DNA of 64,000 bases from Gemmataceae bacterium. GTDB lineage: Bacteria > Planctomycetota > Planctomycetia > Gemmatales > Gemmataceae. The stretch is taken from positions 1 through 64,000 of the forward strand of contig JALHPZ010000009.1 of NCBI GenBank assembly GCA_022842245.1, written 5' to 3'. Below, piece after piece: positions 38,296 to 47,420 of this stretch. Within the stretch, counting starts at the first letter, position 1. Each line of letters starts with the position of its first letter. Under the pieces are notes generated by a model. The model did no database searches and was not told where the DNA came from. It saw only the letters and a list, made by a program, of their open reading frames with translations. The position numbers and the translations under genes were made by a program.

Positions 38296-39485
38296 GGTGC
38301 GGGCGACTCCTTCGGATCGAGGAGATCGTCGTAGATCGCCTTGAGCCGGCGCATCCGGGCGGGAAAGCTGTGGCGGACTTCCACGGTCTTGCGGCCGGCG
38401 TTTCGGAATACGTGGCGAAGATCGGCGTTGGCAGACATCGCGAAGATCGCGTTGGCGAGCGCCGCCACATCGCCGGGCGGCACCAGCAGGCCGTTACGGC
38501 CGTCTTGGACGAGTTTCGGCACGCCGTTGATGCGGGTGGCAACGCAAGGCGTTTGGAGCGCCATGGCTTCCAGTAGCACGTTGGGCAATCCTTCGCGGAA
38601 GCTGCTCAAGGCGAACAGGTCCATCGCCTCGAAATAAGGGCGTACGTCGGATTGCCAACCGACAAGTCGGACACGCGGTCCGATCGAGAGTTCGGCCGCC
38701 ATGGTTTCCAGTCGCATACGATCGCCACCTTCGCCGACGACGACCAGCGAGACGTCTTCGCCGCGTCGGACGAGATCCGCAACGGCGCGGATCAAAACGT
38801 CGAAGCCTTTTTCGGGTTCGAGTCGGCCGACGGCACCGACGAGAAAGCCATTCGCGGGGAGGCCCAACTTCGCCTTCGCCTGATCCGGCGCGAGTGACCT
38901 CGCGTAGTCATCGAGGTCGATGGCGTTCTCTACCAGTTCGCAGCGACGGGCCGAGACGCCGATCCGGCGGCATTCGGCGTAGAGATCGTCCGAGACGCAG
39001 ATCACTTTCTCGTAGCGAGGCAGGCAATACTTGTCCACGCGGTAGTACAGTGGCGTTCGGGCCGTGTGGTGGACCCAGCCATGCACTGTGGTAACGAGTT
39101 TCATCGGGTGAAACCGCTTCAGAAGCAATCCCAGCGCATTGGTCTTATAGTCGTGGCCGTGCCAGATATCGACACGTTCGCGGCGGCAGACGTCGAGCAG
39201 GTCTCGTATGGCACGCCAGTCGAAAGGACCGCGATCGGGGATCGAAACGAGCGGCGCAGCGTAGCGCTCGGCTTTGCTTACGATTTCGCGATAAGCTTCG
39301 TCGCCGGGCGGGAACAGGTAACCGCAGAGCATCTTGTAGCCGAGCGGTTCGAGGTACCGCGGCGAGTTCAGGATCGTCTTGTCCGGTCCTCCGCCGGACC
39401 CGGTGACGACGCGCGTATCGAACACGACGGGCGTGCGTGCCGTTCGTGCTGGAAGCATTCGGGATTTCGCAGCGGTCGCGATCAT
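38292..39485 (-). CDS. Glycosyltransferase family 4-type
   Basis: The 397-aa GT-B enzyme shows GGGPDKTIL near the N-terminus, the nucleotide-sugar region GRLEPEKGFDVLIRA and the Glu-x7-Glu motif EGLPNVLLEAMA. Family 4 enzymes add hexoses or hexosamines to lipid-linked glycans. Donor and acceptor are not readable. Both ends overlap the flanking genes by four bases (ATGA), so translation is coupled in this operon. Confidence 0.85.
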   Translation of the reverse strand: MIATAAKSRMLPARTARTPVVFDTRVVTGSGGGPDKTILNSPRYLEPLGYKMLCGYLFPPGDEAYREIVSKAERYAAPLVSIPDRGPFDWRAIRDLLDVCRRERVDIWHGHDYKTNALGLLLKRFHPMKLVTTVHGWVHHTARTPLYYRVDKYCLPRYEKVICVSDDLYAECRRIGVSARRCELVENAIDLDDYARSLAPDQAKAKLGLPANGFLVGAVGRLEPEKGFDVLIRAVADLVRRGEDVSLVVVGEGGDRMRLETMAAELSIGPRVRLVGWQSDVRPYFEAMDLFALSSFREGLPNVLLEAMALQTPCVATRINGVPKLVQDGRNGLLVPPGDVAALANAIFAMSANADLRHVFRNAGRKTVEVRHSFPARMRRLKAIYDDLLDPKESPAP

Positions 39486-40705
39486 ACCGGCACCTCCGTC
39501 CGTCGAGGCGAGGCCGGGCTTATCGCGGTTTCGATCCGTTCAACAAACGGTTCAAGGCATCGCTCCCAGTCGTGGTGGGACTCGACGAATGCGCGGCCTT
39601 CGCGGCCGAGCGCCGCGCGACGCTGAGGATCGGCGAAGAGGGCGAGCGTTTCGTGTATCCAATCGTTGGCATCCTCTGCGCGGAGGAGGTGGCGGCCGGG
39701 CTCCACGTCGAGCGCGGCGAGCGCCGGTGGGGCCGCGATCGTGGCCTTGCCCATCGCGAGGGCTTCGAGAACCTTGTTTTGCAGTCCGCGCGAGAGTCGC
39801 ATCGGGACGACGGCGACGGCCGCCACCGCGAGATGCGGCCGGACGTCCGGCACGCCGCCGACAAGCACCACGCCGGGCACCGTCGCCAGTCGGCGGACAC
39901 GCGGGGCCGGGTTTCGGCCGATCAGATGGAACTCCGCATCGGGCCGTTGGGAATGGATCGCGGGCCAAACCTTCGTCGCGAACCATTCGGCCGCATCGAC
40001 GTTCGGCAGGTAATCGAGCGCGCCAACGAATGCCGCGATGGGGCGAGTCGGTTCGGTGGTCGGGCGAAAGTATTCGAGGTCCACGCCGTTGGTCGCAACG
40101 GTCGCCGCGCCGTCGCCGGCGATGGCGTCGAAGATGCGGGCTTCGGCGGTGCTGACCAGCGTGGCTCCGGCCGCCCAGTCTGGAAGAGCACGCTCGAGAC
40201 GACGCACGCGCGAACCTTCAAGCCGATAAAGCCACGACTTCGGTGGCCAGACCGACGTGGCGAAGTCGATCCACTTTTGGCTGTCCACGTCGACGACGTC
40301 GACGAACGCCGGGACGTTTTGGAATGCAGGGCTTCGGAGATACGGAACCAGACTCGTCGCGGAGACGACGACGGCGGAGAAGGGCGATTCGGCGTGCCAG
40401 GCTTCGGCCTTGATCGCGAGTTCGCGCGACGCGAAGGCGCCTTCGGAGAGGCTGCACCCGCGGAGCAGAGAGGATCCAGCCCGCGCGAGGCGGCCCAAAC
40501 GCGAGACCGGCACGATCGCCACGCGTTCACATTGCCCGGCGAGTGCGGACCGCGCCGCATCGGTGACCGGTTCGTCGGCCACGCAACCCAGCGAAACGCG
40601 AAACCGCCGCGCGAGGGCACGAAGAACGTGCCAGTTGCGGATGCGGTCCCCCTTATCGGGAGGAAACGGTACGCGGTGCGTGAGGTAGAGGATACGCGGG
40701 CGCAT
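39482..40705 (-). CDS. Glycosyltransferase, TIGR03087-type (PEP-CTERM/EpsH1-associated)
   Basis: The 407-aa protein starts ILYLTHRVPFPPDKGDRIRN, a hallmark of the sugar transferase family that accompanies EpsH/exosortase loci. It continues with VDVDSQKW, NGVDLEYFRP and a late LSRGLQNKVLEALA with the Glu motif. It probably adds a sugar during EPS repeat-unit assembly. Its stop and the next gene's start overlap (ATGA). 14 bp separate it from the sugar transferase upstream. Confidence 0.83.
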   Translation of the reverse strand: MRPRILYLTHRVPFPPDKGDRIRNWHVLRALARRFRVSLGCVADEPVTDAARSALAGQCERVAIVPVSRLGRLARAGSSLLRGCSLSEGAFASRELAIKAEAWHAESPFSAVVVSATSLVPYLRSPAFQNVPAFVDVVDVDSQKWIDFATSVWPPKSWLYRLEGSRVRRLERALPDWAAGATLVSTAEARIFDAIAGDGAATVATNGVDLEYFRPTTEPTRPIAAFVGALDYLPNVDAAEWFATKVWPAIHSQRPDAEFHLIGRNPAPRVRRLATVPGVVLVGGVPDVRPHLAVAAVAVVPMRLSRGLQNKVLEALAMGKATIAAPPALAALDVEPGRHLLRAEDANDWIHETLALFADPQRRAALGREGRAFVESHHDWERCLEPFVERIETAISPASPRRTEVPV

Positions 40706-40719
40706 GATGGTTCGGACGG

Positions 40720-41541
40720 TCAGATCGGCTGAAGGTTCGTGGCCGCCGCGACGGGAGGTGCGATCTTGGCCTGGAGGACTTCGGCGACGGTCTCGCGGCG
40801 GGGGAGCCAGAAGAGCCGGCGCGTCCAGCGTGGATTCACGCCGGCGGCCTTGAGCAGGGTGGCCGCCAGGAGGCGGAGATCCAGCCAGAGACTGTAGTTT
40901 TCGATGTAGTAGAGATCGTAGACGACTTTGTGTTTGACGCTGTTCACGTCTTCGTCGGCCGGTAGTTGCACCTGCGCGAGGCCGGTGACGCCGGGGCGAA
41001 CCAGCAATCGGTGCGTGTACCCCGGCACTTTCCGGTCGAGTTCAAGCTTGTCGACGATCGTGCGTCGTTCCGGTCGCGGGCCGACCAGGCTCATCTGTCC
41101 GGCGAGCACGTTGAAGAGTTGGGGCAGTTCGTCCAGGTGCGTTTTGCGGAGGAACCGGCCAACGGGCGTGATTCGGCAATCGCCCTTCGTGGACCATTTC
41201 GGTCCGCCGGTCTTGAGTTCGGTATCGTGCGCCATCGTGCGCAACTTGACGATGCGGTACTCGCGTCCGCCGCGGCCGAGCCGGGATTGCAGATAGAACC
41301 CCGGTCCCGGCGAGGTAAACCGCACGGCGAGCCAGCACAGCCCGATGACCGGCAAGGCGGGGACGAGGATGATTGCCGCCAGCGTCCAATCGAACCAGGA
41401 CTTCGTGGCCGAATACCAGTTGATGACCGGTTCGATTTGCACGGGCGTGGCCGGATCGAACGATTCGACCTCCGGCCAGCGGCGCGGCGAATCGGTTCGT
41501 TGGGGATCCAATTCCAATTGGGGCGTCGGTGCCACGGGCAT
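40720..41541 (-). CDS. Undecaprenyl-phosphate sugar phosphotransferase (WcaJ/bacterial sugar transferase type)
   Basis: The 273-aa protein has one N-terminal transmembrane helix (about residues 50-72) and the catalytic domain of the initiating polyprenol phosphotransferases, with KLRTM and DELPQLFNVLAGQMSLVGPRPE. It transfers hexose-1-phosphate to the lipid carrier to start the repeat unit. The N-terminal 45 residues are disordered. It lies between the EpsI-like gene and the glycosyltransferases, as expected for a polymer operon. Confidence 0.9.
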   Translation of the reverse strand: MPVAPTPQLELDPQRTDSPRRWPEVESFDPATPVQIEPVINWYSATKSWFDWTLAAIILVPALPVIGLCWLAVRFTSPGPGFYLQSRLGRGGREYRIVKLRTMAHDTELKTGGPKWSTKGDCRITPVGRFLRKTHLDELPQLFNVLAGQMSLVGPRPERRTIVDKLELDRKVPGYTHRLLVRPGVTGLAQVQLPADEDVNSVKHKVVYDLYYIENYSLWLDLRLLAATLLKAAGVNPRWTRRLFWLPRRETVAEVLQAKIAPPVAAATNLQPI

Positions 41542-41571
41542 CCTCAGGGGAAATCCAAAAATCCTAAGCGG

Positions 41572-42213
41572 TCACTTTGCGGACAAGCACGCTTGGGCCG
41601 CGGGGAAGAATTCGGACAAAAAAACTTCGGTCGGATCGTTGCCTTCGGGGTCCGCCGCGTTCAGTCGTCGCGAGAGATAAAGTTTGTAAAGCGCCGGCTC
41701 TCGAACGAATTCGTAGCGGGCGTTGTCGGACGCCACCCATCGGCCATCGACGCTCCAGGCCCATGCCACTTGCAGCGAGGCGGCCGGAAACGTATCAGTG
41801 TCGAACCGGGCGACCCAATAACCGCACGGCCCTAACGGTGTAGCTTCCGTCGCGGTCTTCTTAGCCGCTGCGCCGACGGGACGATACCCGGCACCGACAT
41901 AGCAGCGATTCGGATCGTGGCTGCCAATCTCCTGGGCCGGGCCGGCGAGGATCAGCACCGCGATCGATTCGTTCGTCTTCGCGTTCCGGTACAGTCGATA
42001 CAGGGACGCGATCGAACCGGTGCGGTCCATCTGCTTCGCGTCGTAGTCGCGGTCTTCGCCGATCCAGTCTCCGAAACTCTTCGGGATCCCGTCGAGCTTC
42101 ACCTGGACCGCAGCCGCCACCACGGGATCGACCCCGCCGGTTCGCGTCCGGATTTCGTACGCCCCGGCACCGGCGAGCAGGACCAATGCGATACCGACGA
42201 TGGCCAGTCGCAT
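41572..42213 (-). CDS. EpsI-like exosortase-associated protein (DUF3485)
   Basis: The 213-aa protein has an N-terminal membrane anchor (residues 1-19) and a periplasmic part containing SHDPNRCYVGAGYRP, which matches the (H)SPE.CYP..GW-type signature of EpsI proteins found with exosortases. The Cys is retained. EpsI is required for methanolan-type EPS biosynthesis, with unresolved biochemistry. It starts 10 bp after the BY-kinase stop, so the genes are cotranscribed. Confidence 0.78.
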   Translation of the reverse strand: MRLAIVGIALVLLAGAGAYEIRTRTGGVDPVVAAAVQVKLDGIPKSFGDWIGEDRDYDAKQMDRTGSIASLYRLYRNAKTNESIAVLILAGPAQEIGSHDPNRCYVGAGYRPVGAAAKKTATEATPLGPCGYWVARFDTDTFPAASLQVAWAWSVDGRWVASDNARYEFVREPALYKLYLSRRLNAADPEGNDPTEVFLSEFFPAAQACLSAK

Positions 42214-42223
42214 TTCGTTTTCC

Positions 42224-44482
42224 TCACGCCGGCAACTGTTTGACGTAGTTGTAACCGTACGCGTGGATGTCGGTCTTGATGCCGTTCACCACCGCGCCGA
42301 GCAACGGGATGTTCAACTGCGCCAGCCGCTCGGAGGCGTTCAACACCTTCGGCAGCTGACTGATGTCCTGCAGGATCGAGATCACGACGCCGTCGACGTG
42401 TTGACCGATCAACAGCGAATCCGCGACCGGCAGGACCGGACAGGTATCCACGACGATGAAGTCGAACTGCCCGCGCAGGCGGTTGAACATCGATTCGAGC
42501 TGATGGCCTTGCGCGAGGGCGGCGATCACCCGGTTGGAACACTGACCGGCCGAGATGACCCAGAGATTCGGCACGGAGGTCGGTTGCACGGCGTCGCTGA
42601 CGTCGAGTTCCGAGAGCAGGATTTCGGAACAGCCCGGCGCGAGTGCGAGGTCGAAAAGCCGGTGCATCGAGGGGTTGCGGAGGTCGCAATCGACGATGAG
42701 TGTGCGGAGGCCGGCGGTCGCCATGCTGGTGGCGAGTTGGCTGGAGAGGGAGGTCTTCCCTTCGCCCTGCATGGCGCTGGTGACCATGATGACCTGCATG
42801 CTCTGCGTTTTGGCGGAGTGCAGGAGCATGGTGCGCGTGCTGTTGACCGATTCGTTGAGGATGAATCGCCAGTTCTGGTTGGCGTCGGCCTCGCCGGTCT
42901 TGATCGCCTGCCGGGTGGGGAAGGCGGGGATGGTGCCGATGACGCGCAGGCCGATTTCGTTGACGACCTGATCCACGCTATCGACGCGGCGGGACCGCCA
43001 CTCGAGGAAGGCGACGAGCGTGATCACGCCGAGGAACGCCGCCGCGCCAACCATGCCGCTGTAGAGCATTTTCTGGCGCTGGTTGTGGTTGTACATGATG
43101 ACGGCTGGCTCGCGGATCTTGATGCGGCCACCGGAGTCGAGCCACAAGCTGATTTCGCTGATCTGCCGGTCGAGATTCTGGACCTGCTCGATCAAAGGTT
43201 TGAGTTCCTCGAAACGCGTGGCCACTTCGAGGGAATTGCTGTTTAGCTTCTCGAGGGAAATCTCCAACTGGATAATCCGTTCGCGAAGCGTATCGATTTC
43301 GGACTTGATAAGGTCGCGGTCCTGTCGGGCCGTACGCTCGGCTTTTTCCAATTCATCGCGCTTGTCGGCTCGGAGCCGCTTTTCGACCTCCTGTCGGCGT
43401 TGCGACGTTACCGAGGCGCGCTTCTCGCGGATTGCTACAAGGTCGTCTTCCGCCTCCTTGATTTTCGGATGCTGCTGATCGACGAATTTCTTCTTCAGGT
43501 TGGATAGTCGCTCGTTCGCCGCGTCCTGTTCGAATTGGAGGCCGACGAGCAGCGGGTCCTTGTCCTTGAGCAAAACCGCTTCGATCTCATCGTCGGAAAA
43601 CTTCTTCTTGGCATTGAGTTCCAATTCCGCCTTGAGGTTCTCGAGTTTCTTTTCCTCGGCCTTCAGCTTCACTTCGGCTTGGTTCAACTGCGCCTTGTCG
43701 GAACGGATCTGATCGTTGCAGTGTTCCACCTGGCCCCGCGCGATGTCGGGCGTAATCGCGACCTTCAAGTCGCCGAGCACTTTCGCCTCGTTCTTGCGAT
43801 CGTCGATCTGCTTTTGGTAGCGCTTGCGGATGAGTGTGAGCTTTTCCTTGTGGTCTGTCCGTTCCTGACGCAGCTTTTCGCTGGATTCAAGCTGGTAGAT
43901 GGTGATGAGTTCATCGAGAATCGTTTTTAGTTCTTCCGGTTTATCGCCATTCATGGTGACGGCCATGAGGTCGGACGCCTCCCAGCGGGTCCGCATCATG
44001 TCTTCGATCATCTTGGCGGGGTCTTCGGTGGTCGCAACCATTGAAAGACCGGCGACTTTGGGTCGCTGGGCCACGCGGTTCAACAAGGTCCGCGTCTTGA
44101 TGAGGATCATCTGGTTCTGCTTGAAACCCTCGTGATTGTCGTCGTGTCGGACAGCGCCGGGAATCACACTCATTTGTTCGGGGGTGATTTCGAGAAGGGC
44201 CTTAACTTGGTGCTTACCCTGCGGAGCGGCGATCCAAAGGCCGATCGCGGCGGCAGCGGCTACGAGTAATCCAAGGAATCCCGCCAGAACCCAGCGTCGT
44301 TTGAGCGCGTTCAACAATCCAATGAATGTCGGAACGTTTCGCGCGGCCGGTAGGAGCGGCAATGACATCGCCGGGGCGGGCATGCCGCCGTACGGACCAT
44401 TCGGGAGTGAATAGCTCGGCGGCGCATACGGCGCAAGGGCCGCGACGGAGCCGGACGATTCACTCTCGGGGGAACGGCGCAT
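42224..44482 (-). CDS. Wzc-like chain-length determinant with BY-kinase domain
   Basis: The 752-aa protein has a disordered N-terminus, a first membrane helix (about residues 65-87), a long coiled-coil periplasmic region (residues about 170-440) and a second helix (about 475-500). A cytoplasmic ATPase with Walker A MQGEGKTSLS, Walker A' LIVDCDLRNP and Walker B FIVVDTCPV follows. The C-terminus (HAYGYNYVKQLPA) has only three Tyr residues, so the autophosphorylation cluster is short. It regulates EPS polymerisation and export. It heads the operon and lies divergent from the Wza-like gene. Confidence 0.9.
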   Translation of the reverse strand: MRRSPESESSGSVAALAPYAPPSYSLPNGPYGGMPAPAMSLPLLPAARNVPTFIGLLNALKRRWVLAGFLGLLVAAAAAIGLWIAAPQGKHQVKALLEITPEQMSVIPGAVRHDDNHEGFKQNQMILIKTRTLLNRVAQRPKVAGLSMVATTEDPAKMIEDMMRTRWEASDLMAVTMNGDKPEELKTILDELITIYQLESSEKLRQERTDHKEKLTLIRKRYQKQIDDRKNEAKVLGDLKVAITPDIARGQVEHCNDQIRSDKAQLNQAEVKLKAEEKKLENLKAELELNAKKKFSDDEIEAVLLKDKDPLLVGLQFEQDAANERLSNLKKKFVDQQHPKIKEAEDDLVAIREKRASVTSQRRQEVEKRLRADKRDELEKAERTARQDRDLIKSEIDTLRERIIQLEISLEKLNSNSLEVATRFEELKPLIEQVQNLDRQISEISLWLDSGGRIKIREPAVIMYNHNQRQKMLYSGMVGAAAFLGVITLVAFLEWRSRRVDSVDQVVNEIGLRVIGTIPAFPTRQAIKTGEADANQNWRFILNESVNSTRTMLLHSAKTQSMQVIMVTSAMQGEGKTSLSSQLATSMATAGLRTLIVDCDLRNPSMHRLFDLALAPGCSEILLSELDVSDAVQPTSVPNLWVISAGQCSNRVIAALAQGHQLESMFNRLRGQFDFIVVDTCPVLPVADSLLIGQHVDGVVISILQDISQLPKVLNASERLAQLNIPLLGAVVNGIKTDIHAYGYNYVKQLPA

Positions 44483-44984
44483 GGCAACTCCAGACGGAAA
44501 CAATCGGAACACAGTTCGGCCGTCGGGAAGCCGGTGGCAATGCCGAGGGGATCGGCTCCCGAATGTGTGCAGATGGCGTGCCGCCAATGCATGGCAGTCG
44601 CCAAACCGCACGTTTCCCGCTCCAAACACTGAAAAACACCGACGATACGACGGTTTTCTTCGAGCCTTTAATATATTCCGATTTCGCGGGTTTTGCCGAG
44701 AATTCGGACGAGATGCCGAAGTTTACGATGCAATGTTACCTTCCGTTGGCAATTCGTAAAGTTTCGGCTCCCGGGAGCATTGTGAATCGAGTCTAGCTCA
44801 CACTTGTTCGGCGTGTGAACCCGCAGAGAGGAGGAAGTCGAGTAAAATCAGCCGGTTTCCGGTCGTGCGGGAAAAGCCGGGGAGTTTCGTTGCATCGAAT
44901 AGCCGGAAATGACGATAAATCGGGCAAGCGCGGCATCGTTTTGCGACGGGTTCGTCCGTCGATTGGCATTGTGGAGGAACGAGG
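44483..44984. other. Divergent regulatory region between the EPS operon and the Wza-like gene
   Basis: These 502 bp contain no gene I can support. The central part (about 44640-44780) is AT-rich with a TATATT element at 44672-44677. There is a perfect 12-bp palindrome (GCTCCCGGGAGC, 44767-44778) and an 8-bp inverted repeat (gctcacac / gtgtgaac, 44797-44820). These are candidate regulator sites. A purine-rich GAGAGGAGG near 44826 has no start codon after it. Confidence 0.55.
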
Positions 44985-46037
44985 ATGTTCCGGACTCGAC
45001 CCGTGGCGGTATTCGCGACTGTCGGCGTCGTTTTCGTCCTATTGGCCGGCACGGGCTGCCATTCGACACCGAAAGCGGCCAACGAGTCGGTCCCCGATTA
45101 TCAGTTGCCCAAGGAACTGAACAAGGTCACCCATCCGACCTATACGGTCGAATCGCCGGATATCCTGCTCATCGAATCGACGCGCACGATCCCGTTGCCA
45201 CCCTACCTTATCCAACCCCTCGACGCGCTTTACCTCTATAGCCCGACGACAAAGGGGGACGAAGACCCGATCCAGGGGATCTACCCCGTCGAGCCAGATG
45301 GTACGATCAACCTCGGAGCGACCTACGGAGGTTCATACCGCGTCGCCGACATGACGACTCAGGACGTGCAGAAGAAGCTGACGGCGGACCTGCGCAAGAT
45401 CATCCGGGATTTCGAAGTCGTGGTGACGCTGGCATCGTCGGGCCGGGGTGTGCAGCAGATCGCCGGGCAGCACCTCGTGCGGCCGGACGGTACCGTCGGC
45501 CTCGGCGTTTACGGCAGCGTCTACGTCGCGGGCATGAGCCTCTCGCAGACTAAGGGCGCCATCGAAAGCCACCTTTCGAAGTTTCTCTACCGTCCCGAAG
45601 TCAGCGTGGACGTCTACAGCTACAATAGTAAGTGGTACTACGTCATTACCGATTTCGCCGGAAGCGGTGAGCAGGTGGTCCGGCTGCCGTCGACCGGCAA
45701 CGAGACGGTGCTGGATGCCATCGCGCAGGTCGGCGGGTTGTCGGCCGTGTCTTCGAAGAAAATCTGGATCGCCCGTCCCGCGCCGGCCGGCGTCGAGGAT
45801 CAGATCCTGCCGGTCGACTGGAAGGGTGTGACCCGGCGCGGCAAAACCTGCACCAATTACCAGGTCCTCCCCGGCGACCGGGTCTTCGTGATGGGTCAAC
45901 CGCTAACGAAGTTCGACACCTACTTCGGCCGCGTCCTCGCCCCGGCCGAACGCGCCTTGGGCTTTACGCTGCTCGGTACGACGACCGTGCAACAGGCACA
46001 GGGCAATGGCATCTTCGGCGGAGGCGCGGCGCGCTAG
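44985..46037 (+). CDS. Polysaccharide export outer-membrane lipoprotein (Wza/poly-export family)
   Basis: The 350-aa protein has a signal ending in a lipobox-like LAGTGC (residues about 21-26) and the poly-export domain with PLDALYLYSP, GTINLGATYGGSYRVADMTTQD and LVRPDGTVGLGVYGSVYVAGMSL. A SLBB-type segment follows (TGNETVLDAIAQVGGLS). It forms the outer-membrane channel for EPS. The lipobox is imperfect. It is divergent from the Wzc-like gene, an arrangement common for EPS loci, and has GGAGG upstream of the ATG. Confidence 0.88.
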   Translation: MFRTRPVAVFATVGVVFVLLAGTGCHSTPKAANESVPDYQLPKELNKVTHPTYTVESPDILLIESTRTIPLPPYLIQPLDALYLYSPTTKGDEDPIQGIYPVEPDGTINLGATYGGSYRVADMTTQDVQKKLTADLRKIIRDFEVVVTLASSGRGVQQIAGQHLVRPDGTVGLGVYGSVYVAGMSLSQTKGAIESHLSKFLYRPEVSVDVYSYNSKWYYVITDFAGSGEQVVRLPSTGNETVLDAIAQVGGLSAVSSKKIWIARPAPAGVEDQILPVDWKGVTRRGKTCTNYQVLPGDRVFVMGQPLTKFDTYFGRVLAPAERALGFTLLGTTTVQQAQGNGIFGGGAAR

Positions 46038-46221
46038 TCTTAACGATTGCACCCGTCGCGCCGTCCGGCGCGCCGGTTTCGACCCCTCGCCGACGGCGAC
46101 GGACTCCATCCCGGGGACCGTCGCCGTCGATGCTTTTCCCGGCGGCCATGGATCGGCCGTTGACGTGGGCACCCCGGCGGCTACGCTGTCCGCATTCCCG
46201 TCGTCGCTCCGGAGAATTGCG

Positions 46222-46716
46222 ATGCGTGGCACTTCGACGCTGGCCCTGGTCTTGATCGCCGTTGGCGGCACGTCCGCATTCGCACAACCCCAACCCGGAA
46301 ATAGCGGCGTGCGCTCGCCGTCGTTCAGCCCTTATCTGAACCTCGTGCGCGGGAACAGCCCGGCCGCAAACTACTTCGGCATCGTGCGCCCCGGCCAGCA
46401 ACTCCAGCAGCAGGCGAACCAGTTACAACAGCAACTCTCGCAAACGAACCAATCACTTTCGTCCGGCCTCGGCGGCATCAACGATCAACTGACGACCGGC
46501 CGCGGTGCCACGTTCGGGTACTATTCGCACTACTTCTACAACTCGCCGGCGTCCGGCGGCGGGTTGGGGGGCGGTCGAACCGGCGGTGGCGGCCCAAGCT
46601 TAGGCGGCGGTGGCGGCTTCGCCGGCGGCGGCGGAGCAATGTCCGTTCTTGGTCGCTCCGGCGCCGTCGGCGCGCCGCAGGCTCGCAATCGTCCGGCTGC
46701 CGGCGGTCGTCGCTGA
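46222..46716 (+). CDS. Secreted Gln/Gly-rich protein, function unknown
   Basis: The 164-aa product starts with a signal peptide (ALVLIAVGGTSAFA, cleavage near residue 21). A middle part contains GIVRPGQQLQQQANQLQQQL (Gln-rich, probably a short coiled coil) and FGYYSHYFYNSP, and the C-terminal third is Gly-rich low complexity. It follows the Wza-like gene by 185 bp and precedes another secreted protein, so it may be an EPS-associated surface protein; this is inference. GGAG seven bases before the ATG supports the start. Confidence 0.65.
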   Translation: MRGTSTLALVLIAVGGTSAFAQPQPGNSGVRSPSFSPYLNLVRGNSPAANYFGIVRPGQQLQQQANQLQQQLSQTNQSLSSGLGGINDQLTTGRGATFGYYSHYFYNSPASGGGLGGGRTGGGGPSLGGGGGFAGGGGAMSVLGRSGAVGAPQARNRPAAGGRR

Positions 46717-46748
46717 TCCACGCACACACTCCGAAAGGACTCGGAACC

Positions 46749-47357
46749 ATGACCGTTCGCCAACTCGCGTTGGGCCTGTTCGCCGCCGCGTCGATCGCGC
46801 CGGCCGCATCCGCCGCCGACAAACCGCTCCGCGACCTGTTCGCCGGAACGAAACCGCCGAAGGCACCGCATCCATACCCGCTCTCGGACCGGCATTACAT
46901 CAAGCAGTTCGCCGGCCCGACCATCGGTTGCGGCTCCTGCTTCGGGTATCACACGACGCAATGGCGGCCGTGGGCGGAAGCGTGCAACGAGCCGCGAATC
47001 GTGGAATCCGCGCCGATGCGGATCGAAGCGCCCGCGGAACCCGCGGCGCCAATGCCGAAGTCGGTGCTGCCTCCCTTGGAGAAGCCGCGCGAGCAGCCAC
47101 CGGTACCGAAGACCGTGAAGCCGGCGGAACCTGCCAAGCCGATGCCGAAGAAGGCAGAGCCGAAGCCGAACAAGAAGGTGGAGTTGCCGCCGTTGGTCCC
47201 CGCGCCGGTGGTGGTCATGTCCCCGGTGCCGGTGTCGATACCGGCACGAACGGATATCGTGGTCCCGGTGCTGCCGGTGGCGAAACCGATTCCGACGTTG
47301 CCCTCCGAAGCGCCGACGACCTTGCCGACGATCATCGTGCCGCTGGAATCGAAATAG
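46749..47357 (+). CDS. Secreted Pro/Lys-rich protein, function unknown
   Basis: The 202-aa product has a signal peptide (residues 1-22), a short folded-looking segment with GCGSCFGYHTTQW (two Cys) and then a Pro/Lys/Val-rich tail (KPAEPAKPMPKK) that ends in VPLESK. The tail resembles a wall-spanning or matrix-binding linker. The gene follows the previous secreted gene by 32 bp and ends in an intrinsic terminator. Confidence 0.65.
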   Translation: MTVRQLALGLFAAASIAPAASAADKPLRDLFAGTKPPKAPHPYPLSDRHYIKQFAGPTIGCGSCFGYHTTQWRPWAEACNEPRIVESAPMRIEAPAEPAAPMPKSVLPPLEKPREQPPVPKTVKPAEPAKPMPKKAEPKPNKKVELPPLVPAPVVVMSPVPVSIPARTDIVVPVLPVAKPIPTLPSEAPTTLPTIIVPLESK

Positions 47358-47378
47358 AATGCGATCGTAACCGTGTCG

Positions 47379-47405
47379 CGGGAGGGGGTTGCCCCTCCCG
47401 TTTTT
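47379..47405 (+). terminator. Intrinsic terminator closing the Wza-side gene run
   Basis: A perfect 9-bp stem (cgggagggg / cccctcccg) with a four-base loop is followed by TTTTT. It separates the secreted Pro-rich gene from the epimerase gene. Confidence 0.85.
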
Positions 47406-47420
47406 CGTTTTGGAGCTGAC

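Noticed and set aside
44826-44834. Strong Shine-Dalgarno-like GAGAGGAGG in the EPS divergent region
   Set aside because: No start codon lies at a suitable distance and the following frames close quickly.
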